From a virus: a stretch of DNA of 41,523 bases. Where the stretch lies: the IMG/VR virus record IMGVR_UViG_3300028024_000015, positions 1 to 41,523 of that record. One strand, 5' to 3'. Position 1 is the first letter of the stretch. Each line of letters begins with the position of its first letter. The notes beneath the pieces were generated by a model. That model was given only the letters and a program-made list of their open reading frames with translations. It was not told where the DNA came from and made no database searches. Positions 14,583 to 22,455 of this stretch are shown in pieces. A program made the translations under genes and the position numbers.

Positions 14583-15181
14583 GATCCGCTAGATAGCCGA
14601 CTCATGAGGTTGTTATAGGCCGTGGTTGCCTGTTGGCCGGTTATTAAAGGCTGCACAAAGTCCAGTTGATACTCTATCTGCTGTTGGTGACCTCCGCCGC
14701 CAGTGGCATCAGTCATTGCCACAAGAATGCAATTCTTGTAGATATATGCTGGGGTTGCTATGTGATAAGTGCCGCCCGATGCGTTATGAGCGCGCAGCGA
14801 ATTTTGCAGGCTTGTGAAAATAGCTGTTTTGCTCAAGTACCCAGCCGCGTCCTTTACCGGTGCCAGCATCCTGAGGCTGATATTGAGCGGCTGTTGAATC
14901 GTCGCGTTGGCTGCTGTAACTTGGTTAGCGAACGGATACGTCGCCACCTGCTGGGTGATCAGCGTTGAGCCGGGAATGGGCACGAAGCGCGCAAAGAAAT
15001 CGCTGCTCGAAAAGCCGTTCGACAACGCGCCTTGCAGGAATGCCGCCGACTGCCCGACAAGCGCGATGATCGGCAGCATTCCACCCAGCGTATTCGACGC
15101 GATCCCGTCAACCAGGATGATGGGGCTCACCTGGAACGCGAGGTCATAGGCGAACCTCGTAGCGTCGGCTTGTGTGCTCAT
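14441..15181 (-). CDS. Baseplate/tail-tip protein downstream of the tape measure
   Basis: This 246-aa protein starts MSTQADATRFAYDLAFQVSPIILVDGIASNTLGGMLPIIALVGQ. Residues about 90-190 (IQQPLNISLRMLAPVKDAAGYLSKTAIFTSLQNSLRAHNASGGTYHIATP) have the look of a tail-tip ring subunit. The last 50 residues are low-complexity and probably flexible. Position between tape measure and plug/hub implies a baseplate core role. I do not recognise a named family. Its 3' end overlaps the convergent GIY-YIG gene by 142 bp. Confidence 0.7.
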   Translation of the reverse strand: MSTQADATRFAYDLAFQVSPIILVDGIASNTLGGMLPIIALVGQSAAFLQGALSNGFSSSDFFARFVPIPGSTLITQQVATYPFANQVTAANATIQQPLNISLRMLAPVKDAAGYLSKTAIFTSLQNSLRAHNASGGTYHIATPAYIYKNCILVAMTDATGGGGHQQQIEYQLDFVQPLITGQQATTAYNNLMSRLSSGSQVTPATSAGSSIWSNASVAIGSAAQNAVSNVTGIAGVVNQYLSSPL

Positions 15182-15182
15182 A

Positions 15183-16781
15183 TCAGTGCGGCGCCGCGTT
15201 CATTGAAGTCGCCACATTGGCGGCCGTCGAGTTGGTGATGTTGATGTTGACGTTCTGACCTTGCCGCAACATGAGTTGGGTAATCTTCGCGATGTAGTCA
15301 CGTGTCTCGCGAGGTGCATGCGACTCCCAGTTCTGTCCGTTCTTCGCAATATCCTTGTCCAGATTGCCCATGCCCCAGTTGTAGGCAGCGAGGGCTTTGC
15401 GGACATCTCCGCCGTATCGCTTCAACAGAAAACTGTCGTACCGCCGCGCAGCATCCTGAGAATCGGCGAGATTGTTGACGTTTCCGCGCCCCCACTCCTT
15501 CCAGGTGTCGGACATGAACTGCATCGGACCCTGCGCACCCTTGGGCGACAGCAGTTTCTTGCCGCGCGCCGATTCAACCGTGTATTGCGAGTCCACAATG
15601 CCAGCGAGCGTCGGCACACCCATCGTCCCTGACTGGAACGAATCAACGGTCGCCGAAGACTGCCCGCGTAGCCAGTTGCCTAGTTGACGAAGACCGCTAG
15701 TCACGCGTCCCTCGTTAGGCTGCACAACGCCCGGATTTTCAAGAGCATCCAGCAAGCTCTTGGCTTCAGGGCCGGCAACCTTGAGCAGATTTATCGCCGC
15801 CGCTGCCGCCGCGCCACTAAGAGTTTTCAACTCCGGACTAGCTTTCGCAAGCTGACCGTTAAACTCATTCATGACCTGCGCCCAGTCAGACTTGAGCGCG
15901 GCCTTGACGTCGGACGCCTGATCGGCTGTGCCTTGATCGACCTCGTTCCGCTTGGCGTCGGCGATCTCTTTCTGCTGCGCCTTCATCCAGTCGCTATCGG
16001 TATAACTCGCGCCTGTCCGAAGCTGCTGCTGAGAAAAGAAATCGGTGAAACCATAGGCCTGTGCCATAGAGGCCGCTGGCATCCCGGACTTCTGCCAGTC
16101 ACGGTACTTACCACTCGCCGATCGAGCGAAGTCATATGTCAGTTGCTCAGCATCCTCGTTCTGGATCTGTTGCGGCGTCAGGCCAGCAGCGATCATCGCT
16201 CGCCATTTGCTGACATCGCCTTGCGCGTTTGCCACGTTGCCGAGGTCGGATGCGCCTAGGCCGAACTTTTCGAAGTTGGCAGAGAACGCCTGCGTTTGGC
16301 CGATCTTCAGGCCTAGTCCGCGAGCCTGAACATTCTGGCCCGCAAGGGTGCTCGTGGCTCCGTAGATTGCCGCTATGGTCGAACCAATGCCACTCGCACT
16401 GACCGTGCCGAGCTTGAGCAACACCGAGCCCATGCCAGAGATCGACTTGTGCATGGCCGCAGATGCCTTCTGCATCCGGGTCATCTGGATCGCGCCGTCC
16501 TTGGCCTTGGTGTTGAATTTGTCCTGCACGCCGGTTGCGCGCGCCATTGCCTTCGAAATGGCATCAGCCTGAATGGCTGCGATCATCATAAATTCTTTGG
16601 ACGACTTGGACGACTTCGAAAAGTGGTCCATGGGGTCGTTGGCATCATCAATCGCGCCAACGACCTTAGCCCAATCCTCCGGCATTCCCTCAAGCTTCTT
16701 CTGGTACTCCTGAAAGAGCCCATGAAACTCGCGGAATTTCGAGTCATCGACGTCGATCTGGATAACGCTTTTTGCAGTCAT
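15183..16781 (-). CDS. Tape measure protein with C-terminal SLT transglycosylase domain
   Basis: This 532-aa protein starts by overlapping the stop of the frameshifted chaperone gene (ATGA). It has a helical N-terminal half with a hydrophobic stretch at about 118-148 (SVLLKLGTVSASGIGSTIAAIYGATS). At about 392-500 lies a lytic transglycosylase (SLT) domain. It has the catalytic Glu at E403 in TVESARG, the GAQGPMQFM motif (415-423) and AAYNWGMGN (465-473). It sets tail length, is ejected on infection, and the SLT domain opens the murein locally. At about 0.15 nm per residue the helical portion predicts a rather short tail, well under 100 nm (inference). Confidence 0.9.
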   Translation of the reverse strand: MTAKSVIQIDVDDSKFREFHGLFQEYQKKLEGMPEDWAKVVGAIDDANDPMDHFSKSSKSSKEFMMIAAIQADAISKAMARATGVQDKFNTKAKDGAIQMTRMQKASAAMHKSISGMGSVLLKLGTVSASGIGSTIAAIYGATSTLAGQNVQARGLGLKIGQTQAFSANFEKFGLGASDLGNVANAQGDVSKWRAMIAAGLTPQQIQNEDAEQLTYDFARSASGKYRDWQKSGMPAASMAQAYGFTDFFSQQQLRTGASYTDSDWMKAQQKEIADAKRNEVDQGTADQASDVKAALKSDWAQVMNEFNGQLAKASPELKTLSGAAAAAAINLLKVAGPEAKSLLDALENPGVVQPNEGRVTSGLRQLGNWLRGQSSATVDSFQSGTMGVPTLAGIVDSQYTVESARGKKLLSPKGAQGPMQFMSDTWKEWGRGNVNNLADSQDAARRYDSFLLKRYGGDVRKALAAYNWGMGNLDKDIAKNGQNWESHAPRETRDYIAKITQLMLRQGQNVNINITNSTAANVATSMNAAPH

Positions 16782-17529
16782 TGTCGTTTCGCAGATTCGA
16801 TTAGATATCTTTGCCGGTATTCCAGCGCCGACCGGTAGGGCGTCTCATACCGCTCAAAGGTCTCGACAAACCCCTCGCCAGTGATATAGCTCAGGATGGA
16901 ATCGAGGATGCTGCCGGTCTCGTAGGTTCTGCCGGCGTCGAGTTCGGCAAGGAGGCGATGAACGCCGTAGGTGCCAATGATGTAATCGACGCACCCAGCA
17001 TGGAAGCGACTGCCCTCGCCGTCGTCTCGCGATCGGCTTTGCGGGCCATCGCTAAGTGACAGGTAAAAAAAACAATTTCCGAAAGTGCCTCCTCCCAATC
17101 TTCGGAGTCGATCTTTTCGGCAGAGATTGCGGTGTCGATGGGGAGCATGTCCCAGCCGTGTTGACCTGGGCAAAGAACCATCGTCAGGCGCCTGAGTTCC
17201 GCGAAAAGCGCGGGCGTCTCATCGTCGCGGACATTGCCGGTCTCATCGAACGAACCGCGAGCCGCCGCATCCTTCCGGCCTTCGTCGCGAAGTGTCAATG
17301 CCGCGATGCGCGGCCCCGACGACATCAGGTAATGCGATCCCCGGCTGGCTAGTGCGGACTTGGTCGCCGACAGGACGCGGTAGTTCTGTTCAAAAACTTC
17401 GCGCGAAATCGGGCTGTGGAAAGCCCAGAGCTTCACGACTTCTTCAGTCATGTCCTTGCCGTCCACTTTCTTCGTGACAGTTTCCGTCACGATCGGTAGG
17501 CAGAGGTTCCGCTTCTCATCAATTTTCAC
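16778..17529 (-). CDS. Tail assembly chaperone, -1 frameshift product (gpGT-like)
   Basis: This is the long product made by -1 frameshifting in the T8 run at 17065-17072 (frame 0 GTT TTT TTT ACC; shifted TTT TTT TAC). About 154 residues of the upstream protein are joined to ~95 residues reading YLSLSDGPQSRSRDD through DYIIGTYGVHRLLAELDAG to RQRYLIESAKRQ. The extension ends in TGA overlapping the tape-measure ATG. In lambda and most long-tailed phages this G/GT pair chaperones the tape measure while tail-tube subunits assemble. The second frame has no plausible start of its own near the junction. The frameshift is inferred from sequence and context; its efficiency is unknown. Confidence 0.85.
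16891..17529 (-). CDS. Tail assembly chaperone, unshifted product (gpG-like)
   Basis: This 212-aa frame-0 product starts at a GTG at 17529, with AAGGA 6 bp upstream. It reads MKIDEKRNLCLPIVTETVTKKVDGKDMTEEVVKLWAFHSPIS. The acidic stretch before the slip site is IDSEDWEEALSEIVFF. After the T8 run it continues TCHLAMARKADRETTARAVAS to an Ala/Pro-rich end. It lies between tail tube and tape measure, the invariant place for the G protein. The Shine-Dalgarno sits in the loop of a small hairpin (GTCAA/TTGAC) that might tune initiation. Confidence 0.82.
   Translation of the reverse strand: MKIDEKRNLCLPIVTETVTKKVDGKDMTEEVVKLWAFHSPISREVFEQNYRVLSATKSALASRGSHYLMSSGPRIAALTLRDEGRKDAAARGSFDETGNVRDDETPALFAELRRLTMVLCPGQHGWDMLPIDTAISAEKIDSEDWEEALSEIVFFTCHLAMARKADRETTARAVASMLGASITSLAPTAFIASLPNSTPAEPTRPAASSIPS
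17065..17072 (-). other. Programmed -1 ribosomal frameshift site (T8 run)
   Basis: Eight consecutive T residues on the minus strand (GTT TTT TTT ACC) allow both tRNAs to re-pair after slipping one base back. The -1 frame then stays open for 95 codons, ending exactly at the tape-measure start. The site falls in the codon region before the chaperone's final third, as in lambda G/GT. It is the longest homopolymer I notice in any late gene. Confidence 0.85.
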
Positions 17530-17558
17530 GTCAATCCTTTTTTGACCCTTAAGGAAGG

Positions 17559-17613
17559 TGCTGCGGCAGCCGGTAAGGTGCCAGCGTTTCGGGTCGCGTC
17601 CCTAGCCGCAGCA
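17559..17613 (-). ncRNA. Three-stem RNA element, copy A (after tail tube gene)
   Basis: On the minus strand, outer stem P1 is TGCTGCGGC with GCCGCAGCA (17605-17613 with 17559-17567). It encloses TA, hairpin P2 GGG(ACGCGA)CCC (17591-17602), GAAAC, and hairpin P3 GCTGG(CACCTTA)CCGGC (17569-17585). The same order of parts occurs at 22456-22511 with different P2 and P3 sequences. It lies in the 94-bp gap between the tail-tube stop and the chaperone start. A cis-acting 3' UTR element is likely. The structure is predicted by eye. Confidence 0.6.
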
Positions 17614-17623
17614 GAGCACTACA

Positions 17624-18067
17624 TCAGATGAATGACCACAGGTCGGAGTTGATGTTGAACGTTCCGCGCAACGTCAGGCGCACGACAGGATCGGTCCCGT
17701 CATACGCGCCAGGGCTGATCGTGCGGATCGCTGTATCGCTTAACGTGATCGCCGGAAAAGCTGACGTGTCGCTATGGATCGTCACATCGCCGAGAACGCC
17801 CGTAGCCTGAGCCTGAGTCAGCCAGGCAGACGACAGTGTTTGCGACCGCAGCAAACCGACCGTGATGGAGGCCATCACATACGGCTCGGGCGAGTTGACG
17901 ACGCCCGTTCCCGTTTCGACCTGGTGAACGAAATCGCCTTCGAATTCAATGTGCGCGAACGACTTGCCCATGTTCTGGGCCTGGATATTCAGCGTCGGAG
18001 TCGCAGACACAACCACATGGCATCGGACACGGTTCAGCGGTCCAGCAATGAGATAAGGATTAGCCAT
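17624..18067 (-). CDS. Tail tube protein
   Basis: This 147-aa protein (AAGGAG before the ATG) follows the sheath gene directly, the standard sheath-tube order of contractile tails. The pattern NIQAQNMGKSFAHIEFEGDFVHQVETGTGVVNSPEPYVMASITVGLLRSQ, then GDVTIHSDTSAFPAITLSDTAIRTI, is like the DUF3277-type tube proteins of myophages. All-beta character and length fit the two-sheet tube fold. Hexameric rings of it form the DNA conduit. A structured RNA element follows its stop codon. Confidence 0.8.
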   Translation of the reverse strand: MANPYLIAGPLNRVRCHVVVSATPTLNIQAQNMGKSFAHIEFEGDFVHQVETGTGVVNSPEPYVMASITVGLLRSQTLSSAWLTQAQATGVLGDVTIHSDTSAFPAITLSDTAIRTISPGAYDGTDPVVRLTLRGTFNINSDLWSFI

Positions 18068-18079
18068 TTAGTTTTCTCC

Positions 18080-19405
18080 TTAGCCCACAAACTGGATAGC
18101 GTCGAGCTGGAATGTGATGGATAGGAATCCATTCTGACCAACAACATTCGCCGAGAAGCCGTTATAGATCCCGTTGTTGTAGTCGTTCGGATTCTCCTTC
18201 GTGTACTGAGCGAACGGCACTGCATTAACTACAGCGCTCAACGCGCATCCGAACTTGACAGCCGAATCAGCGATGTTCTGCGCGACCGCCTGAAGCGTGT
18301 TGATGCCGGGCTGGCCGTACAGCAAAGGCGGGTTTGTGTTCGAGCCATTCAGGACTGCGTTTGCGAGCGCCTGTTTGACCTGGACGCGGAACCAGTCGAT
18401 GCCGTACCACCACGAAGCCTGCTCGCCATCCATGAACGTGCCCTTGAACTGCGAGGCAGTCGATACACCGCCTTCAGCGCCCGTCAGAATCAGGTTGCCG
18501 TAGTCGGTCAGGACCGTGTTGATGCTGGTCTGGTTGCCGTTCTGCGACCACGGCGTAACGCCATACACCCAGCGGAACGCCATCGGTGCGAGCGGGTTAG
18601 CCGGGCCCGGATTGTTCACCAGCCACTGATAGAAACAGGCTGCGGCCTGCTGCTCCGTACTGGCAGCAGTCGGGCTAGGCACAACCGCGAACACCGCTTT
18701 ATTCACGGCGTAGTTCGGCAGATTCGATACGGTCGTCGTGATGAAGAAATACGTTTGCCCGCCCGGGCTTTCGTAGTTCGCCGTCATCGTATTGAGTGCG
18801 GCCGACGAAGCCAGATCCCATGCGGGCGGGATCAGGTACGCGTAGAACACCTGCGGATTGCTGTTACCAGTGATCCACGTATTCAGGGCGGCGATCGACG
18901 TTGCGGCGGTGGTCGCGCTACCCAATTCAAGCACATAAACGCCGACCGTCTGACCCTGCGCGAAGAACGTCGTCGCAGACGTGTTGACGAATGCTGAGCC
19001 GGGCGGCGTGTACGTGCCCGGCGTGGTTTCGGTGCCGGGATTCGTGGCGATAGCGAACGTGAAGGTATTCGCGCCCGTCACGGTTGCAACGTAGGTGCCG
19101 TTGTATGCAGCAGGGACCGCGCCGGTAATCGTCGTGGTGAACGACTGGCCGGTTGACAGCGAAAGCGCAGCGGTCGTCGTGGCCGTGGCCGTGCCGCTGG
19201 ACCACGAGATGCCGGTCAGGGCGAGCGGCGCAGCGAGAATCGCCTGAGCCTGCGAGAGATTGCCGCAATACTGGTACGTGCCAGCGGTGAGAGTAGTGCC
19301 GCCCGCCGACACAATCGCACCACTCTGCTGAAGTTGGGAGACGGTCGGCGCGCGCGTGACGGTCGTATTGACAGTCACAATCGTCGGAGTGATCGTTGTA
19401 GCCAT
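18080..19405 (-). CDS. Tail sheath protein (DUF3383 type) with inserted beta domain
   Basis: This 441-aa protein forms the contractile outer tube that drives the tail through the envelope. Typical segments are NPQVFYAYLIPPAWDLASS and TYFFITTTVSNLPNYAVNKAVFAVV. MAFRWVYGVTPWSQNGNQTSINTVLTDYGNLI and the C-terminal FSANVVGQNGFLSITFQLDAIQFVG are also typical. These agree with the DUF3383-like sheath family. Residues about 66-135 (GQSFTTTITGAVPAAYNGTYVATVTGANTFTF) are a beta domain resembling insertions in the gpJ-like and cement proteins. No strong ribosome site precedes the ATG. Confidence 0.85.
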   Translation of the reverse strand: MATTITPTIVTVNTTVTRAPTVSQLQQSGAIVSAGGTTLTAGTYQYCGNLSQAQAILAAPLALTGISWSSGTATATTTAALSLSTGQSFTTTITGAVPAAYNGTYVATVTGANTFTFAIATNPGTETTPGTYTPPGSAFVNTSATTFFAQGQTVGVYVLELGSATTAATSIAALNTWITGNSNPQVFYAYLIPPAWDLASSAALNTMTANYESPGGQTYFFITTTVSNLPNYAVNKAVFAVVPSPTAASTEQQAAACFYQWLVNNPGPANPLAPMAFRWVYGVTPWSQNGNQTSINTVLTDYGNLILTGAEGGVSTASQFKGTFMDGEQASWWYGIDWFRVQVKQALANAVLNGSNTNPPLLYGQPGINTLQAVAQNIADSAVKFGCALSAVVNAVPFAQYTKENPNDYNNGIYNGFSANVVGQNGFLSITFQLDAIQFVG

Positions 19406-19423
19406 GTGGGCGGACTCTGGGGA

Positions 19424-19792
19424 TTAATCGAACGAGACAGCTACGACATTCGTGCCCGCCTGCACAACGATGCCTGCGAGACAAGGAAAGTTGAGGTCGA
19501 TGATCGAGCCGGCCGCCATTTGGGCCGACGTAAAAGTGGCTACGATGTTGCCAGTCGCAACACCAGCAGTCGTTGCAATGTCATTTACCGTCAATGCTGC
19601 AGCGGTGCCGCTTACTGCAACGATCTTGCAGATTCGACCGGGCGATCCCTTGACCAGAAATGTTCCGGTTTTGTTGAGGGTGTTTGCCGAACCGCAACCC
19701 GTCAGCAGATTGCCGCTGGCATCCATCTGAAGCGGGGCGCTCTTGTTCGACGTGTTGATTGCTACATTGGCCTGAAGCGGACCTTGGGGCAT
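19424..19792 (-). CDS. Small virion-type beta protein (unknown)
   Basis: This 122-aa protein has a good ribosome site (AGGAG, spaced before the ATG at 19792). It reads NVAINTSNKSAPLQMDASGNLLTGCG, then ICKIVAVSGTAAALTVNDIATTAG and VVQAGTNVVAVSFD, probably an all-beta sandwich. It resembles in style the 116-aa protein at 31468-31818 (small, Thr/Ala-rich, ending with a similar strand pattern). It lies between a neck protein and the sheath and is preceded by a terminator. It may decorate head or tail. I cannot assign a family. Confidence 0.65.
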   Translation of the reverse strand: MPQGPLQANVAINTSNKSAPLQMDASGNLLTGCGSANTLNKTGTFLVKGSPGRICKIVAVSGTAAALTVNDIATTAGVATGNIVATFTSAQMAAGSIIDLNFPCLAGIVVQAGTNVVAVSFD

Positions 19793-19804
19793 GTAAAGCT
19801 CCTG

Positions 19805-19831
19805 AAAATAAAAACCCCGCTCAAGGCGGGG
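19805..19831 (-). terminator. Rho-independent terminator, leftward
   Basis: On the minus strand, CCCCGC and GCGGGG form a 6-bp GC stem with a 5-nt loop, followed by TTTTTATTTT. It lies between the neck protein gene (19862-20803) and the small beta protein gene. It is one of several attenuating terminators inside the late operon. Confidence 0.88.
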
Positions 19832-19861
19832 TAGGTTGGTTGCAGCAGAGCGGTATGCCCG

Positions 19862-20803
19862 CTAGGTGGTAATAGAACTGAATCCGGCCGACAGGATCAG
19901 CCGGCGCGCGATCGCATCCGCCGTGGACTGGAAATACCAGGCGTCAATGTCGATCGTCTTTTTCATCGCAATCACGTTCATTTCGGATTGCGTGCGTTTC
20001 TGGTCCTTGATAGCCGGCGAGTTGCCGAAGCCGAACTCATTACCGTCCATCGAGTACTCAATCAGCGATACCAGATACTGGATTGCCTTCTGATTGTTGA
20101 AGCCATACAGCGTCAGCCGCACGTGGTCTTTCGCCAGTTGTGTGCTGGGCAGATCGTGAAGCGGAGCAGGCGATCCGGCTTCGGTCGTACCGGGCCAGCC
20201 ATACTCCGGGAAGGACGGCGCCTCTGTCATGTCGGGTTCGATGTGCGCCGTGATGTACGGAGGCACAACGTTCGCCGGCACGAGAAAGGACGGGTAGACC
20301 GGAGCGAAACTGTTCTGACCCAACCAGATCGGCAGGCTGTTCGAGACAATAGGCTCGGTCGGCAAGTCTGCCGCGCTGTCGATCAGTTGCGACGAAAGCG
20401 CCGGGTAGACGGCGTTGCCGAGGTAATGGAAAAGATTCGCCTGCTCGTAGAACGAACCGCGAGCATTGAATGCGAACCGGATTCCCTCGAACGTGCCGAT
20501 AAACAGGTCGGTCGGCGCCGCTTCGTTGAAGCTGTCGATCTGGCTTAGTGCCGTGAAGATGACGCGATTGACATTCAGCGTTTCATCTTCGTTCTGTTGC
20601 TGGTCGGTCGAGTAATGCAGCGAGCCTTGAACCGATGTTACGACGCCAGTGTTGACCCAGAACACGTAGCCGTCTGCGGGCAGCACAATCTGGCTGTACT
20701 GCGTGAATTCGACCGTCTGGTTAAGCGAGAGCGTGTTGACGCCCGCAGCCAGCGTACTCGCCAGTTGCGACTGGTTTCCAAGTGACTCGGCGATCGACGG
20801 CAT
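19862..20803 (-). CDS. Neck or head-tail structural protein (unknown family)
   Basis: This 313-aa protein starts at the ATG at 20803. A TTG one codon earlier is possible, but the upstream stop overlaps as TGATG, and GGA is placed for the ATG. SLSQNQ-like beta segments (NQTVEFTQYSQIVLPADGYVFWVNTG) are followed by a Pro-rich middle (IEPDMTEAPSFPEYGWPG) and a helix-rich end with DQKRTQSEMNVIAMKKTIDIDAWYFQSTADA. It lies between connector genes and the sheath, so it is probably a neck or tail-terminator component. I do not recognise the family. Confidence 0.6.
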   Translation of the reverse strand: MPSIAESLGNQSQLASTLAAGVNTLSLNQTVEFTQYSQIVLPADGYVFWVNTGVVTSVQGSLHYSTDQQQNEDETLNVNRVIFTALSQIDSFNEAAPTDLFIGTFEGIRFAFNARGSFYEQANLFHYLGNAVYPALSSQLIDSAADLPTEPIVSNSLPIWLGQNSFAPVYPSFLVPANVVPPYITAHIEPDMTEAPSFPEYGWPGTTEAGSPAPLHDLPSTQLAKDHVRLTLYGFNNQKAIQYLVSLIEYSMDGNEFGFGNSPAIKDQKRTQSEMNVIAMKKTIDIDAWYFQSTADAIARRLILSAGFSSITT

Positions 20804-21393
20804 CAAGACATCCAGGCTATAAAATGAGCGCTATACATGCCGGTATCCACAAATGACTCTCTGCGCGGGTTGCCCTTGGCATAGGGATGCTTCAGGCGGT
20901 GATTCACTCCCTTCATGGCTGCCTGAGTCGGCACGCCTTCGACGCCCATATGTTCGATTGCGCCGGTCGCCAGAAACTTCTTGAACATCGCCGTAATCGC
21001 GGATTCGGCAGTGGCGAACGGATTGGCGCTCGGTGCGCCGCCCATCATCAGAGTCTCGAGCGCGCCGGCCATCGACGTTTCCAGTTCCTTCGCGATGTCA
21101 GGCAAGTGGGCGAACGCGAACGTATCCATCACTCCGTACTTCGCCTCAAGGATTTCCGCGACGTCGCCGGTCGTTTGCGTGCCTGCGGTTGACTTTGGCT
21201 TGACAGGCTTGTTCGCTTTGCCCTTTCGTGGCTTTGCTACCTTTTCAGGCTTCGCCTCGTTGGCATACGGTACGTCGATAGTGCCGAGGTTCAACGTGAG
21301 ACGATGCGGTGCGTTGCGAACGAAGACCTTGGGTGCCGAATAACTGCCGCCGCCATCGGCCTGTTCTGTCGCATAGTCTCTGGCGGCTGCCAT
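20803..21393 (-). CDS. Head-completion / neck protein (unknown family)
   Basis: This 196-aa protein (AAAGGTGA before the ATG) has a Lys/Pro-rich linker at about 47-70 (KPEKVAKPRKGKANKPVKPK). A helical region follows (EILEAKYGVMDTFAFAHLPDIAKELETSMAGALETLMMGG). The C-terminus KGVNHRLKHPYAKGNPRRESFVDTGMYSAHFIAWMS resembles the 'pRxsfidTGlY' ending of minor head-tail joining proteins. Gene order supports a head-tail interface role. Its stop overlaps the start of the next gene (TGATG). Confidence 0.6.
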   Translation of the reverse strand: MAAARDYATEQADGGGSYSAPKVFVRNAPHRLTLNLGTIDVPYANEAKPEKVAKPRKGKANKPVKPKSTAGTQTTGDVAEILEAKYGVMDTFAFAHLPDIAKELETSMAGALETLMMGGAPSANPFATAESAITAMFKKFLATGAIEHMGVEGVPTQAAMKGVNHRLKHPYAKGNPRRESFVDTGMYSAHFIAWMS

Positions 21394-21402
21394 AGTTCAC
21401 CT

Positions 21403-21900
21403 TTAACTGAGGCCCCACGAAGTTCCCCATTCCGACTGCATGGCAAGCCATTGCCGCGCGTAGGGATCCTTGAGCATCTGAAGCTGGCCGATCGTGAGAC
21501 CCTTCAGGAATTCGGGAGCCAGTAGCGATTCAGATGTCGATTCGTCAGCGCTGGACTGGATTGTTCCACCGATAAATCCTGTGATATTCCACGTCTTTCG
21601 CAAGTCAGCGAAGAACGTTTGTCCCGGCTGGTCTGGGCACCAGTTGATCAGAAACGATGTCGCCAGCAGATAGACGGCGAAGCAATAAAAATCCTGCCCG
21701 ACTACCCGCAAGACCTTCAGCGTCATCTGCTCGGAATAACTGAGCGCCCACGAAAGATAGGGGCTGCTTGACGGCAGGGCAGCCGCAGGAATGCCAGCCA
21801 CGTCCATCAGGAATGTGTAGAGGTCTGTCGTGTTGGGCGTGGCCTGGGTCTGCCAGGGAGCAAGCCCACCCTCTCCAGGTAGAGGCGGAAAGGGTGGCAT
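21403..21900 (-). CDS. Head-tail connector candidate (unknown family)
   Basis: This 165-aa protein (AGGA spaced 7 bp before the ATG) starts MPPFPPLPGEGG and is helix-rich afterwards. The segment SYSEQMTLKVLRVVGQDFYCFAVYLLATSFLINW is hydrophobic enough to look like buried core helices. It ends LKDPYARQWLAMQSEWGTSWGLS. It lies two genes after the major capsid protein, where the DNA-end connector that binds the portal is usually found. The assignment rests on position and helical character only. Confidence 0.55.
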   Translation of the reverse strand: MPPFPPLPGEGGLAPWQTQATPNTTDLYTFLMDVAGIPAAALPSSSPYLSWALSYSEQMTLKVLRVVGQDFYCFAVYLLATSFLINWCPDQPGQTFFADLRKTWNITGFIGGTIQSSADESTSESLLAPEFLKGLTIGQLQMLKDPYARQWLAMQSEWGTSWGLS

Positions 21901-21902
21901 TA

Positions 21903-22400
21903 TCAGTTCCTGCGCGGGCGACCGCGCCCACGTGTTTCAACCGTGATGGTTTCGGAGAAACCGGGTTCCTTGCCGGGCGAGGCTAGCTCCTTGACCTCGA
22001 CATCGAGCGTGTTCAGACCGTTGCCCGCATCCTGAGCCACTTGCGACAGTGAATGCGTGATGACCTGAGCCACTTCCTTGCGCGTCTCCAGCCCGCGCTC
22101 CTCGAGAACCTTGTCATTGTTCTCGACGGTGTACATGATCTTGTGGACGTCGATCGGCTTGTCGAAGCTGTAGCAGATGCCAACAAAATGCTTAGTCCGG
22201 TCGATCTCGTTCACGTTGATGAGGCCATACGGCTCATGCTGCAAGATGATTGCGCTGAGTTGATCGAGCGGCGCATCGCGCCACACCATGATCTGCGAGC
22301 CGATTTCGATGTCCTGTTTCGTCAACTGCTTCTGCTCGGGAGCGTGATACAGAAACTCGTGACGTTGCTTGGTGCAATTTGCCAGATACAGCTTTGCCAT
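21903..22400 (-). CDS. Conserved-looking phage protein with AT-hook-like tail
   Basis: This 165-aa protein starts at the ATG at 22400 behind AGGGAAAATC (MAKLYLANCTKQRHEFLYHAPE). Frame-open codons further upstream run through a terminator, so are not used. It looks soluble alpha/beta: QIMVWRDAPLDQLSAIILQHEPYGLINVNEI, then KEVAQVITHSLSQVAQDAG. The last residues RGRGRPRRN contain an AT-hook core (R-G-R-P), suggesting minor-groove DNA contact. It is located between capsid and connector genes. The function is unknown. Confidence 0.6.
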   Translation of the reverse strand: MAKLYLANCTKQRHEFLYHAPEQKQLTKQDIEIGSQIMVWRDAPLDQLSAIILQHEPYGLINVNEIDRTKHFVGICYSFDKPIDVHKIMYTVENNDKVLEERGLETRKEVAQVITHSLSQVAQDAGNGLNTLDVEVKELASPGKEPGFSETITVETRGRGRPRRN

Positions 22401-22411
22401 GATTTTCCCTG

Positions 22412-22439
22412 TAAAAAAAGAAAAGGCCCGGAGGCCTTT
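22412..22439 (-). terminator. Rho-independent terminator after RNA element B
   Basis: On the minus strand, AAAGGCC(TCCG)GGCCTTT is followed by TCTTTTTTT. It is a strong 7-bp stem. Together with the terminator at 22520-22540 it brackets the three-stem RNA element, so a short discrete RNA ending here is possible. Confidence 0.88.
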
Positions 22440-22455
22440 GGTTCCCTGTATGAAG

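Noticed and set aside
19988-20548. Long plus-strand frame opposite the neck protein
   Set aside because: Arg-rich composition typical of the antisense of a GC-rich gene; no start signal or recognisable domain.
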